DNA from: Membranihabitans maritimus
GTDB lineage: Bacteria > Bacteroidota > Bacteroidia > Chitinophagales > Saprospiraceae
Direction: 5' to 3'
Assembly (NCBI RefSeq): GCF_021729145.1
Contig: NZ_JAJSLW010000001.1
Span: 124,001 to 188,000, forward strand
Length of the DNA: 64,000 bases
Positions within the stretch are counted from its first letter, which is position 1. Every line of letters begins with the position of its first letter. The notes beneath the pieces are model-generated. The model worked only from the letters and a program-made list of their open reading frames with translations, ran no database searches and was not told the DNA's origin. The position numbers and the translations under genes are program-made. Below are positions 9,304 to 18,115 of the stretch, one piece after another.

Positions 9304-10290
9304 TTAAGATGATTTTTTCTTCGATTCCATTTTCTCTTTTACAATATCAAATGGATATTGTAAGGCCAATTCTCGTATTTTGTAGCTAAATTCGGAATAG
9401 GTTTCTTCCCATAATTCAGCTTCACCTTCGGAATATTCATAAAAGCCATTGGCATTAGATACCCCATTACCACCAGATTTAACAATATCGTCTATTAATT
9501 TTGGCACTTCAGTGTTATTACTTAAAGTCGGCAGTAAATTTTTCATTACGTTATGGTATGCCTTCACTCCAGTAAGATCCATCCACCGAAAGATACCGGC
9601 CAGAGTCATATAATATCCTGGCACATTGCGGCAAGCACGGTCAACGTCTTCAATTGTAGCATAACCACCCTCTACCAGAAAAAGAGCTTCTCTGTACATA
9701 GAATACATGATACGATTTGTGATAAAACCCGGGATATCTTTTCGTACCAGGATGGGCTCTTTATTCCATTTATGTGAAAGAGCGTAAAGGTATTCACCTT
9801 TCTCTATTTCGCTCAGATCACCACAGATAATTTCCAGAAATCTTGTAGTATGTGAAGGTTCCATCCAGTGAAGCCCGAAGAATCTCTCCGGGTGCTGCGT
9901 CAATTTTTGAAGCTGTGTGATTGGAATGGCAGATGTATTGCTGGTCAATAATGCCCCTTCGTCTATATTTTCCTCTATTTTGCGGAATACAGACTCCTTT
10001 ATTTTAATATCTTCCAGCGTACATTCCAGAACAATCCGGCAAGAGGATAATTGGTTATAATTCTGGGTTATATTCAGGTTTTTTATATAGTGATCCGGTT
10101 CTTTATCGATCAAACCATTTTTTCTGGATTTTTCAAAATGTTTACGTATCCTTTTTTCAGCAAACTCAAGATCGTCTGGGATAGGTGCGACACCCACTAC
10201 CGGATGGCCAGCCATCAAAAGACAAGTGGTTATACTACATCCCATTAATCCCAGTCCAACTATTCCAACCGGAATTTCATTTGTATTCAT
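9304..10290 (-). CDS. 3-hydroxyacyl-CoA dehydrogenase family protein
   Basis: A 328-residue NAD-dependent dehydrogenase with the nucleotide motif GIVGLGLMG at the N-terminus, TSNTSAIPI in the middle and a GLHWMEPS block in place of the common GxHFFNP. A C-terminal helical domain includes PGFITNRI and NGFYEY. The HWMEP variant occurs in members that use free hydroxy-carboxylic substrates such as L-carnitine or L-gulonate-type dehydrogenases, so an acyl-CoA substrate is not certain. It lies between the SDR and dipeptidase genes and is probably in one transcript with them. Confidence 0.85.
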   Translation of the reverse strand: MNTNEIPVGIVGLGLMGCSITTCLLMAGHPVVGVAPIPDDLEFAEKRIRKHFEKSRKNGLIDKEPDHYIKNLNITQNYNQLSSCRIVLECTLEDIKIKESVFRKIEENIDEGALLTSNTSAIPITQLQKLTQHPERFFGLHWMEPSHTTRFLEIICGDLSEIEKGEYLYALSHKWNKEPILVRKDIPGFITNRIMYSMYREALFLVEGGYATIEDVDRACRNVPGYYMTLAGIFRWMDLTGVKAYHNVMKNLLPTLSNNTEVPKLIDDIVKSGGNGVSNANGFYEYSEGEAELWEETYSEFSYKIRELALQYPFDIVKEKMESKKKSS

Positions 10291-10307
10291 TTTTTTGATT
10301 TTAATAA

Positions 10308-11054
10308 TTAATAGGTAGCCCTACCGCCTGAAAGATCAAAGGTAAAGCCTGTTGTAAAACTGTTTTCCGGTGAAACTATGTATTTTGCTAAATTTGCTAT
10401 TTCTTCCAGCGTACCACACCGCTTCATTGGAATTTTATCGGTCATATATTTCACCTGCTCTTCAGGCATATTTTCAACCATTTTGGTCCTGATAACAGCA
10501 GGAGCTAGAGCATTTACAGTAATACCAGAGCCGGCATATTCCTTTCCTTGCACTTTGGCCATACCAATAACTGCAGCCTTGGAGGCGGAATAAGCTAACA
10601 TACCGGCATTACCTTCTTTCCCGGCTATAGAAGCAATGTGGAGGATTCTCCCATAATCTTGTTTCAACATATACGGGATTATATACTTAGAAAGCATCCA
10701 TGACCCTTTGAAATTAACATTGAAAACACGCTCCATGTCCACACTGTCAACTTCATGGCTCATGATACCGGTATTTCCAGTAATACCCGCACTGTTAACC
10801 AAAATGTCGATACTACCATATTCTTCGATTATTTCCCTAATGATCCGTTGTACAGACTCTTCATTCGATATGTCCAAAACACGGGAATTTGCTTTCTCGC
10901 CTAATTCACCTGTGATTTCTTCCAGTCCGGAAGAGTCTATGTCCAGCAATAGAACTCTCACATTATTCGAAATTAATTTCCGCGCAATTGCCAATCCCAA
11001 CCCGGATGCACCCCCGGAAATAACGGCTACTTGGTTTTCAAAAGATAATTTCAT
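10308..11054 (-). CDS. short-chain dehydrogenase/reductase, FabG-like
   Basis: A 248-residue SDR with SGGASGLGLA (cofactor), NSAGITG, IASIAG and YSASKAA (catalytic Ser and YxxxK), and a C-terminal FDLSGGRATY tail. The open frame continues upstream to 11162, but the 36 extra residues are not part of the fold, so MKLSFENQ at 11054 is the better start. It ends 17 bp before the 3-hydroxyacyl-CoA dehydrogenase gene. It probably oxidises an alcohol intermediate of the same pathway. Confidence 0.87.
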   Translation of the reverse strand: MKLSFENQVAVISGGASGLGLAIARKLISNNVRVLLLDIDSSGLEEITGELGEKANSRVLDISNEESVQRIIREIIEEYGSIDILVNSAGITGNTGIMSHEVDSVDMERVFNVNFKGSWMLSKYIIPYMLKQDYGRILHIASIAGKEGNAGMLAYSASKAAVIGMAKVQGKEYAGSGITVNALAPAVIRTKMVENMPEEQVKYMTDKIPMKRCGTLEEIANLAKYIVSPENSFTTGFTFDLSGGRATY

Positions 11055-11306
11055 CATTGTACTTGCTTTATCATATAATTCAGAACTGGCCAATTGCCGG
11101 TCTAAGACACCTTGTTTTAATTTTTTGTTTGTTAATATTCCTTTACAGCACAGGAATATCAAATAACATAGAATTATTAATGTCTATGTTGCCTAATTTG
11201 CCTACATGACACAATTTTGGATAACCTGTCACATCAAAGCGAAAAAACTTTCAGTCTTTTCTGAATTACCATCACATCTGGCTCTTTTTAGCCTTCAAAA
11301 TTTAGT

Positions 11307-12392
11307 TTAATCTAAATTTACCATTTTTCCTGTCCTTACAGACTCATCACAAGCGAAGGCTACTCTCAAACTATTGACTGCGTCCTGACCGTGGTCGGAT
11401 AAGTCAACATCATTATAGATGGCATTTAACAAAAATTCTTGCTCCCGATCGCATAATTCCTGATGTCCGGGTTCATCTTCAAGGTTCACCCATTCATCTT
11501 CTTTGGCAAATCGTTCCTTATCATCAAGGTCTGCATGGTGGAAACGCAGGGATTCAGTTTTGGTATGTGCTTCAATTGACGATGATTTTCCACTACTCCC
11601 GGCATCTTTTGCGACAATAGAGAGAGAGCCTTTGGGACCAAAAACATCCTTTACAAAGAATGCCGTTTCACTTACCATCGGTCCCCAGCCGGCTTCATAC
11701 CAACCAACGGAACCATCTTCAAAACGTATCTGCAGCTGCCCATAATTATAATTATCTTCTGGTATTTCATCTGTGAGTCGCGCACCAATTGCACTTACTT
11801 GCACTGGTTTTGCCCCAGTCATCTGGCACATTACATCAATATAATGTACGCCGCAGTCCACAATCGGACTCAAACTTTTCATTAAGTTACGGTGTAAGGT
11901 CCACATATCGGTTTGGCTCTGTTGGTTAAGATTCATCCTCATTACCAGAGGTTTGCCCAACTCCTGGGACATTTCGACAAATTTCATCCATGAAGGATGA
12001 TGTCGTAAAATATATCCAACCACCAATTTTTTTCCAGCTTTCCTGGAAGCTTCTACCACTCTTTCTGCTCCTTCTACCGTGTCCGCCAACGGTTTTTCTA
12101 CAAAAACATGACATCCTTTTTCAAATGCTTGTATAGCATAAGGTTCATGAGTATCAGGATATGTCGATATGCAAACAACATCAGGGTTGGTAGTATTCAG
12201 TGCTTCATCATAATTATCGAACAAAGGGTAATTTGCTTCCAATTTCTCATTGAGTTTCACTTTGCTTTCTCCTCGCGATACTAATCCCACTATTTCATAA
12301 CCCTCCAAGTTATGATAGGAGGTTGCATGGGATGCTCCCATATTTCCACACCCTACAACTAGTACTCGCAATGGTTTGTTTTTTTCTGACAT
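11307..12392 (-). CDS. Gfo/Idh/MocA family oxidoreductase
   Basis: A 361-residue dehydrogenase with a Rossmann N-terminus (VVGCGNMGASHA), the VFVEKPLA signature with the catalytic Lys, and HYIDVMCQ in the substrate domain. No signal peptide is seen, so it is cytoplasmic. It lies within the large minus-strand catabolic series between the DUF1080 lipoprotein and the SDR, separated from the SDR by about 250 bp. Members of this family oxidise sugars, cyclitols or amino sugars. The substrate is not evident here. Confidence 0.9.
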   Translation of the reverse strand: MSEKNKPLRVLVVGCGNMGASHATSYHNLEGYEIVGLVSRGESKVKLNEKLEANYPLFDNYDEALNTTNPDVVCISTYPDTHEPYAIQAFEKGCHVFVEKPLADTVEGAERVVEASRKAGKKLVVGYILRHHPSWMKFVEMSQELGKPLVMRMNLNQQSQTDMWTLHRNLMKSLSPIVDCGVHYIDVMCQMTGAKPVQVSAIGARLTDEIPEDNYNYGQLQIRFEDGSVGWYEAGWGPMVSETAFFVKDVFGPKGSLSIVAKDAGSSGKSSSIEAHTKTESLRFHHADLDDKERFAKEDEWVNLEDEPGHQELCDREQEFLLNAIYNDVDLSDHGQDAVNSLRVAFACDESVRTGKMVNLD

Positions 12393-12497
12393 AGTATATA
12401 TTTAATTTGGTAATAATTTATTATAAAACCTAATTCTATTAGATTACAGCGGCGTATGATAAATACTCAAAATAAGAGTTGTTTCTTAAATGAACTA

Positions 12498-12658
12498 AGA
12501 GCATGTTTAAATTTAACACTTTGGCCTGCAGCAGGCAAATTTCATCCTGTACTTCGTTGTATGTCGGTCACGTATTCCCGGCTATGTTCCCTCCTTCGGT
12601 CTCGTCCAGAACAAAATTTGCTCTGCATCGACTCAAAAGCTAATTTTAAACACACTCT
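12498..12658. repeat. fold-back MITE-like element
   Basis: The ends read AGAGCATGTTTAAATTTA and, inverted, AGAGTGTGTTTAAAATTA. When the right end is reverse-complemented, similarity continues without a gap to at least 50 bases in, where both arms carry GCAAATTT. The 161-bp unit is therefore one large imperfect hairpin with no coding capacity, which is the form of a MITE or remnant of an insertion sequence. It separates the DUF1080 and Gfo/Idh/MocA genes. The termini do not match anything seen next to the transposase at the window end. Confidence 0.6.
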
Positions 12659-12685
12659 AATGGTTACTTTGAATTCTTACTTTTT

Positions 12686-13507
12686 TTAAAGTTTTTTCAG
12701 TTCAATTTTTCGGAATAAAATCTCTGCTGCCTCAGATTGAACCTGGATTCTCCCTTTACTTGGCTTTACGTTAATTGCCTTATTTACTTCTACACCATTT
12801 AGTTTGACAATAATAGTATCACCTTTGGCGATACACTCCATAGTATTCCACTCACCTACAGGTTTTTCCACATCTTGTTCTCCGCGAAAATCGATGGTAT
12901 CTTTCCATTCGGGGGAACGTCCATACCAATTTATTCTTCCGCTATTTATAGTCGCTAATTCACCCCCGGGTTGATATACAAAGGAACTTCCTTGTTTCTC
13001 TTCCGCCACGGGACTGGTAATGGAAAATTTATCCGTTTTATCTCCGACAACAATAAAATCTCCTGATCCCCCTTCTATAATCTGACACTCAATAGAATGC
13101 ATCCAGGTACCATTGTACCCTCCATCTTCACCCTGGGAATGCAATAAAATTCCACAGTCACGGGCCCTATCCAACCTGGGTTCGTGGGTTCCTCCGCCCC
13201 ACTTAAATTCTGTAGTCAAATGATAATTCTCATATTCTTCTTCTGTGGTTATACATCCCCATTCCTCACCGGAAATATGCAAAATTCCGTCTTGAACCGT
13301 AAAAACATTTTTGGGATCGGTGTTTTTGCCCCGGTCACGAATAAAGGTATACCAACCATCGAGGTTCTCTCCATTGAAAAGCTGTATGGTTGAATCTTGT
13401 GCTTTGCTTTCTTGCTTCGGGTCGTTACTACAAGATAAGATGAATACCCATGAGAAGAGAATACATCCAATCGCCAATCCTTTTTTAATTCTTATTATAT
13501 TTTTCAT
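12686..13507 (-). CDS. DUF1080 / 3-keto-disaccharide hydrolase-like lipoprotein
   Basis: A 273-residue protein with a lipoprotein signal (FILSC, Cys near residue 26) and the concanavalin-like DUF1080 domain. Hallmarks are LFNGENLDGWYTF at the start, YENYHLTTEFKWGG, CGILLHSQG, MHSIECQIIEGG, and GRIQVQSEAAEILFRKIEL at the end. Some members of this family cleave 3-keto-glycosides after a dehydrogenase has oxidised C3. It would act in the periplasm or on the cell surface. A Gfo/Idh/MocA oxidoreductase directly downstream would fit a 3-keto route, but that enzyme lacks an export signal. Confidence 0.88.
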   Translation of the reverse strand: MKNIIRIKKGLAIGCILFSWVFILSCSNDPKQESKAQDSTIQLFNGENLDGWYTFIRDRGKNTDPKNVFTVQDGILHISGEEWGCITTEEEYENYHLTTEFKWGGGTHEPRLDRARDCGILLHSQGEDGGYNGTWMHSIECQIIEGGSGDFIVVGDKTDKFSITSPVAEEKQGSSFVYQPGGELATINSGRINWYGRSPEWKDTIDFRGEQDVEKPVGEWNTMECIAKGDTIIVKLNGVEVNKAINVKPSKGRIQVQSEAAEILFRKIELKKL

Positions 13508-13547
13508 TTCTTGTATTTTTTAAAATTCTTTAAATTTTTCTTGCCAA

Positions 13548-13619
13548 GTGCCTTTCACCTATTATGCTTTAATCAGTACAGGGATATGAATGACTATCAC
13601 ATAAGCCGGTGGAAGGCAC
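13548..13619. other. long-loop inverted repeat between ceramidase-like and DUF1080 genes
   Basis: GTGCCTTTCACC (13548-13559) pairs with GGTGGAAGGCAC (13608-13619) with one mismatch around a 48-base loop. It lies in the 121-bp gap between two minus-strand genes of the operon. It may be an RNA stabiliser or a processing/termination point between upstream and downstream parts. Function is not shown. Confidence 0.4.
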
Positions 13620-13628
13620 CTTTTACCT

Positions 13629-15071
13629 CTACTCTTTCAGCTTTCTCATCATCTCCATCAATGTATCTGTTATCTTTCGGGAAGCATTTACTTCCAGGTA
13701 ACTTGATTTGGCCCTCCATGTTTCGTATCCACCTAGAGCATGGTGTTCGGGTGTAGGAAGATATCCATTATAACCATTGGCTAATGAGATCGTAAACATA
13801 TCCTCAAATGGACCCTTTTCTTTTAATTCCAAACCGATTTCAACAAATACTTCACATGGAATAGTAGCAATAACCAAATCACCAATTCGATGAGCTTGTA
13901 ATAAAAGGTTTACACTCTCTGGAAATTCTTTGAGCTGAAGCGTTTCCCGTGCATATATTTCTTCGAGAGTTTTCATATTTGGTCCAGCAGCTTTTTCAAC
14001 TATACTTTCTGCCCGTTCAATATCATTTTTATCGGGCATTCGAACACCTAACTCCATTTCTTCTTGGGTTGAATGCAAAGGCACCCAATCTTTATATTCA
14101 ATATTTTGATATACCTTATATACTTCTGAAGCCACTTTATTCGCTACATAATTCATTTGAACGTATTGGCCTTTGGCTTGTAAGTATTCACCTGAAAAAT
14201 CGATATTATTGATATCACCGCTTGTACCGTTTGACATAAATCCTACAAATGATGGCCCATCCTTTTTAACGCCAATTAACTCTTCAATTTTTTTCGAAAA
14301 AATACCGTAGTAATCTCCGGAAATTTCACCAGGCCCAGTTCCTCCAACATAGTGAAGCGAATAATTTGAAAATATGGCAATCGGATCTCCTTCCAGAGAA
14401 ACTACAGAAACAACCGGGATTTCAGGGTCTATTGGACCTGCCGGTTCCAGGTTATTGGGATTTCCCACACCTGGGTTCATTTTCACTTTGTCTTGTGTGC
14501 CAAATGGATTCATAATCTCAGTTCCTGGTTTCATTCGCCATCTTCTATTAAAAACAAGAGAAGATTCTTTTCCAAAACCCCAACCTATTTTAGCCGGCAC
14601 TCGATTCTCGTACGCCCGAATAACGGCATCAGCAATTTTTATACGTAAAAATTCTAAATATTCAGGATCCGGATCACTTTGAAAAACGGAACATGCTGTC
14701 CCTGCAGAATGGGTGTGGTTGGCCGACATCACAATATTTTTCATGGGGATTCCCGTGAATTCATGTGCACGTTCTTTAGCTTTATCAACTGTTTCCCTGT
14801 ATATCATACAGAGATCCGAAACCACTATAGCTAATTGATTATCACCGTCATCCAAAACCATTCCCCTTGCATAGGTCTCGTCGTGAATATACCGAACTTG
14901 TCTATCTTGCATTCCACCATTAATACTTGTTCCGATGGGTGGAGTAATAATACTTTTGGCAGATCCTGCTCTAAAAGATTTACCACTTACCTGACCATAT
15001 AAATATGGATTTACAATAGCGGTAATACCCAATAGAATCAAGATTTTTAAATTTCTGTATATTAAGTTCAT
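13629..15071 (-). CDS. neutral ceramidase-fold exported hydrolase (paralogue 1 of 5)
   Basis: The 480-residue protein has a signal peptide (about 26 residues, YLYGQ) and the N-terminal domain of neutral/alkaline ceramidase, without the Ig-like C-terminal domain. Zinc ligands of that family have clear counterparts: HTHS at 119-122, His240 (NYSLHYVGG), Glu407 (PCEVFVE) and Tyr449 (LGGYET). The family nucleophile Ser in GDVSPN is replaced: the motif reads GDINN, with Asn288. It is therefore probably a zinc-dependent hydrolase of unknown specificity, exported to the periplasm. It lies 19 bp downstream of the haem-binding dehydrogenase gene. Confidence 0.85.
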   Translation of the reverse strand: MNLIYRNLKILILLGITAIVNPYLYGQVSGKSFRAGSAKSIITPPIGTSINGGMQDRQVRYIHDETYARGMVLDDGDNQLAIVVSDLCMIYRETVDKAKERAHEFTGIPMKNIVMSANHTHSAGTACSVFQSDPDPEYLEFLRIKIADAVIRAYENRVPAKIGWGFGKESSLVFNRRWRMKPGTEIMNPFGTQDKVKMNPGVGNPNNLEPAGPIDPEIPVVSVVSLEGDPIAIFSNYSLHYVGGTGPGEISGDYYGIFSKKIEELIGVKKDGPSFVGFMSNGTSGDINNIDFSGEYLQAKGQYVQMNYVANKVASEVYKVYQNIEYKDWVPLHSTQEEMELGVRMPDKNDIERAESIVEKAAGPNMKTLEEIYARETLQLKEFPESVNLLLQAHRIGDLVIATIPCEVFVEIGLELKEKGPFEDMFTISLANGYNGYLPTPEHHALGGYETWRAKSSYLEVNASRKITDTLMEMMRKLKE

Positions 15072-15090
15072 AAATAAGCGTTTTATAGAA

Positions 15091-18048
15091 TTAAAATGTA
15101 CTTCCTTGTTTCAAATAAGCAATTAACCCAGCCAACTCTTCTTTGGACATAGCTTGTTCCAGCCCGTTGGGCATAAGGGACAAACCAGTATTCGTCAATG
15201 TTGAAATGGTTGACCGTAATATGGTCTCGTCTTCACCTGAACCCATTCTCAGGGTCAAACTATTTTCTGTTTCAGATAATATCCAGCCTGTAATGGATCT
15301 TCCATCGGTCGTTTGCACTGATACTGTTTGGTACGTCGGATAGACTTCATAATTAGGCACCAAAGTATGCAATAGGATAGCATCACCTGGTTGGTTCTTA
15401 ATCCCTGTCAAATCCGGTCCGACCGCCCCTCCCTGGCCATTATATGAATGACACACTGAACATATATTTTCGAAAATTCGCTTTCCCGCTTCGATATCTC
15501 CATCCATTTCCAGCACTTCCTTGAAATTTTCATATATTTCCATCCGGTCTCCACCTTCCAGGTCTGCAAAAACTTCTGTTGCTAACGTCCGAATTGAACT
15601 GTCTTTGCTTTTTATTAATCTTTGCCGGTTCACGGAAGGTATATCCGTTGCCGAAATTATACCGGCTTCTATTCCCTCTAATAAAATTTCTATAAATGCA
15701 GGTTGTGAAACCATTGATGAAACCGCCACGGAACGAACCTGAGGCGTGAACCCTTTCCATATTTCCGATGATGCCAGTAGTTTTCCACCTCTTTTACTGG
15801 CCTGTCTGGATATCGCTTCAATGGCAGCTTTTTGGATTTCTGCAGAATGACCGGATTTTAATGCAGTACTCAAAATTTTCAAACTACGAGAATCTGTGGT
15901 GTATCCCAGTAATTTTATAGCCCTTATACTCTCCTCTTTCTCCCGTGAATTTTGATTTTCTGAAAGCTGGATAATTTTATCTAAAATAAGATCAAAGGTT
16001 CCCTGATCTGAATGAGTAAGTAATAATTTTATAATTTCACGTGTCGAGCTTGCGAACTCCCTGCTGGAACACCCCTCTGATAATCCCAGTAAAGTAGAAA
16101 GGTCCGAATTGGTGATCTGGTTGTCATCCACTAGTGAAGAAGCCAAATGCCTGCATTGTTCCAATGAAGCACCGTTTCCAAACATCTTCCCGAGATCTTC
16201 CATGACCAGAGAATAGGCAATACTACTTTCTGGTTCTTGCTTCTGTAACTCTTCCAGGAAAGGGAGCATCCTGTCACCGACACCACTCAACAAACCAGCT
16301 CTTGTCCAGGGGTCTTCACCATCTGAAAAAGCCAGAGATGCCAATTTATGTAACACGTCATTACCGTCTAAAAATCCCAGGACCATTGCACAATAAAAGC
16401 GTACTTGAGGATCTGAATCTTCAGCTTTTGATAATAATACTTCTTTTAAATCCTCGCTTTGTGTGGAATAATTTTCGCATAGTAACACTGCCTGACCACG
16501 TACACCTGCATGTGGATCATCCAGGGCTTTTTCCAAAACTGTTGCATCCAACTGATTGATCAAATGTAATAACCACAATGCTTTTACCCTTGATTCGGGG
16601 TGTTCGGATTCAGAAACCGATTGTTGCAAACCCTCTTTTAAATCAGGATTTTTATCTTGCAGAGCCAATCGAAAACCGGTTTGACGCAACCACTCTTCAT
16701 TCGAATTAATTAATTGGATAATTTTATCAGGTGAAGTTTCAATGCCCGGCCATGATATGTCGGAAATAGATTTGTCGAATTTTTCATGGCGAATTCTGTA
16801 AATTCTTCCCATATCTTTTCCACTCTTAAAATCCAACTTATCTCGTATACCTTCCGGAACATAAGAAGGGTGATCTATAACTTTACGATGCATATCGGCA
16901 ATATACATTCCTCCATCCGGCCCCTGGTTTACATATACAGGACGAAACCATTCATTTTTTGAGGCAAGGAACTCTCTTCCTTCCTCTACTAAGTCCGTAC
17001 TAAATGAAGCACCATCTTGTCGAAAAACCTGGCGTTGAACCAAATTCTGGGCGGATTCACATATAAAAACATTCCCTTTATATTCTTCACCCAATGCCGC
17101 TCCGTTAAATACAAAGGTACTACTTGCAGATGTAAACGTACCCTGATGGGATCTCCCCATAAGATTGGGCATAAAATCCGAAGTAGTAGGTACATTACTA
17201 ATTGGAAAGACCACCGCCTCAGCTTCTACTTTGGATGCATTTTTTACAGTTTGGCTGAAGGATAAATAAGGGTTTCTATTTAAAAATCTTGGTTCTATCA
17301 CTACCTGCAAAACCGGGTGTCTGTTCGAACATCCAAAACGATTTCCAAATGCATCGATTGTGAGGCCAAATTGGCTTTTTCCACCTACTGTTTCAAACTC
17401 AAATGTTTCGGGATGAAATCTCCCGTCCGAAGCATTAAATGACACCGTATCTCTTTCTGGGAAAATAGGGGATGTTATATCTCCTCCATTCAAACCACTG
17501 GTGACATAAACCCACCCATCCAATCCCAGCGTAGGATGTGAAACTCTCAGTTGGGATGTCTTCGTATCCTTAAAACCGGTAAGCACGACTTTTCGGACAT
17601 CTGCCTTACCATCACCATCAGTATCTTTTAAATAAAAAATATCCGGGGCACAGGTAATAAATACGCCTCCTTTCCAGGGAAGTATGCCATTTGGGTACGT
17701 AAATCCCGAAGCAAATTCTGTTCTGGAATCATATTCTCCGTCTCCGTCTTTGTCCTCCAATCGAACTACTTTACCTTCTTTGTTCTCAGGAGTCCCCCCT
17801 TCTGCAGGATCGGGATATCCACGATCTTCTACTACAAACAAAAATCCGGATTCATCAAATGCAAAAGCTACCGGGTCGATGACCAAAGGCTCTTTCACAA
17901 CCAGGTCTAAACTAAGTCCCTCATCAAGTTGAATTTCATTCTTCGAATCATTTTCAGAAGTTTCGAAATTACAACTCCAACAAAAAACAATCATCATTAC
18001 TGCTGTTCCTCGAAGAATTAATCGCCACATTTCAAAGTATTTTTTCAT
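15091..18048 (-). CDS. PVC-type haem-binding dehydrogenase lipoprotein with c-type cytochrome domain
   Basis: The 985-residue protein has a lipoprotein signal (FCWSC), then an N-terminal beta-propeller of about 400 residues (FDESGFLFVVEDRGYP, YPNGILPWKGGVF, YIADMHRKVIDHPSYVP), then many HEAT-like repeats, and a C-terminal cytochrome c domain with CSVCH near residue 865 and GPDLTGI. The layout matches the family described in Planctomycetes and Bacteroidota as membrane-bound dehydrogenases. It probably oxidises a carbohydrate or alcohol in the periplasm and passes electrons to the respiratory chain. Substrate is unknown. It sits between the NCS1 permease and a ceramidase-fold gene. Confidence 0.88.
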   Translation of the reverse strand: MKKYFEMWRLILRGTAVMMIVFCWSCNFETSENDSKNEIQLDEGLSLDLVVKEPLVIDPVAFAFDESGFLFVVEDRGYPDPAEGGTPENKEGKVVRLEDKDGDGEYDSRTEFASGFTYPNGILPWKGGVFITCAPDIFYLKDTDGDGKADVRKVVLTGFKDTKTSQLRVSHPTLGLDGWVYVTSGLNGGDITSPIFPERDTVSFNASDGRFHPETFEFETVGGKSQFGLTIDAFGNRFGCSNRHPVLQVVIEPRFLNRNPYLSFSQTVKNASKVEAEAVVFPISNVPTTSDFMPNLMGRSHQGTFTSASSTFVFNGAALGEEYKGNVFICESAQNLVQRQVFRQDGASFSTDLVEEGREFLASKNEWFRPVYVNQGPDGGMYIADMHRKVIDHPSYVPEGIRDKLDFKSGKDMGRIYRIRHEKFDKSISDISWPGIETSPDKIIQLINSNEEWLRQTGFRLALQDKNPDLKEGLQQSVSESEHPESRVKALWLLHLINQLDATVLEKALDDPHAGVRGQAVLLCENYSTQSEDLKEVLLSKAEDSDPQVRFYCAMVLGFLDGNDVLHKLASLAFSDGEDPWTRAGLLSGVGDRMLPFLEELQKQEPESSIAYSLVMEDLGKMFGNGASLEQCRHLASSLVDDNQITNSDLSTLLGLSEGCSSREFASSTREIIKLLLTHSDQGTFDLILDKIIQLSENQNSREKEESIRAIKLLGYTTDSRSLKILSTALKSGHSAEIQKAAIEAISRQASKRGGKLLASSEIWKGFTPQVRSVAVSSMVSQPAFIEILLEGIEAGIISATDIPSVNRQRLIKSKDSSIRTLATEVFADLEGGDRMEIYENFKEVLEMDGDIEAGKRIFENICSVCHSYNGQGGAVGPDLTGIKNQPGDAILLHTLVPNYEVYPTYQTVSVQTTDGRSITGWILSETENSLTLRMGSGEDETILRSTISTLTNTGLSLMPNGLEQAMSKEELAGLIAYLKQGSTF

Positions 18049-18115
18049 TCCCTATTTTTTGAATCTCTCCTTATCAAAGTTATTTTTCATTAAAATATAT
18101 TCAATATGTACCCTA

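Noticed and set aside
12498-12658. MITE derived from the IS5-type element at the window end
   Set aside because: The bases before the transposase gene (62721-62844) do not contain the AGAGcatGTTTAAA end.
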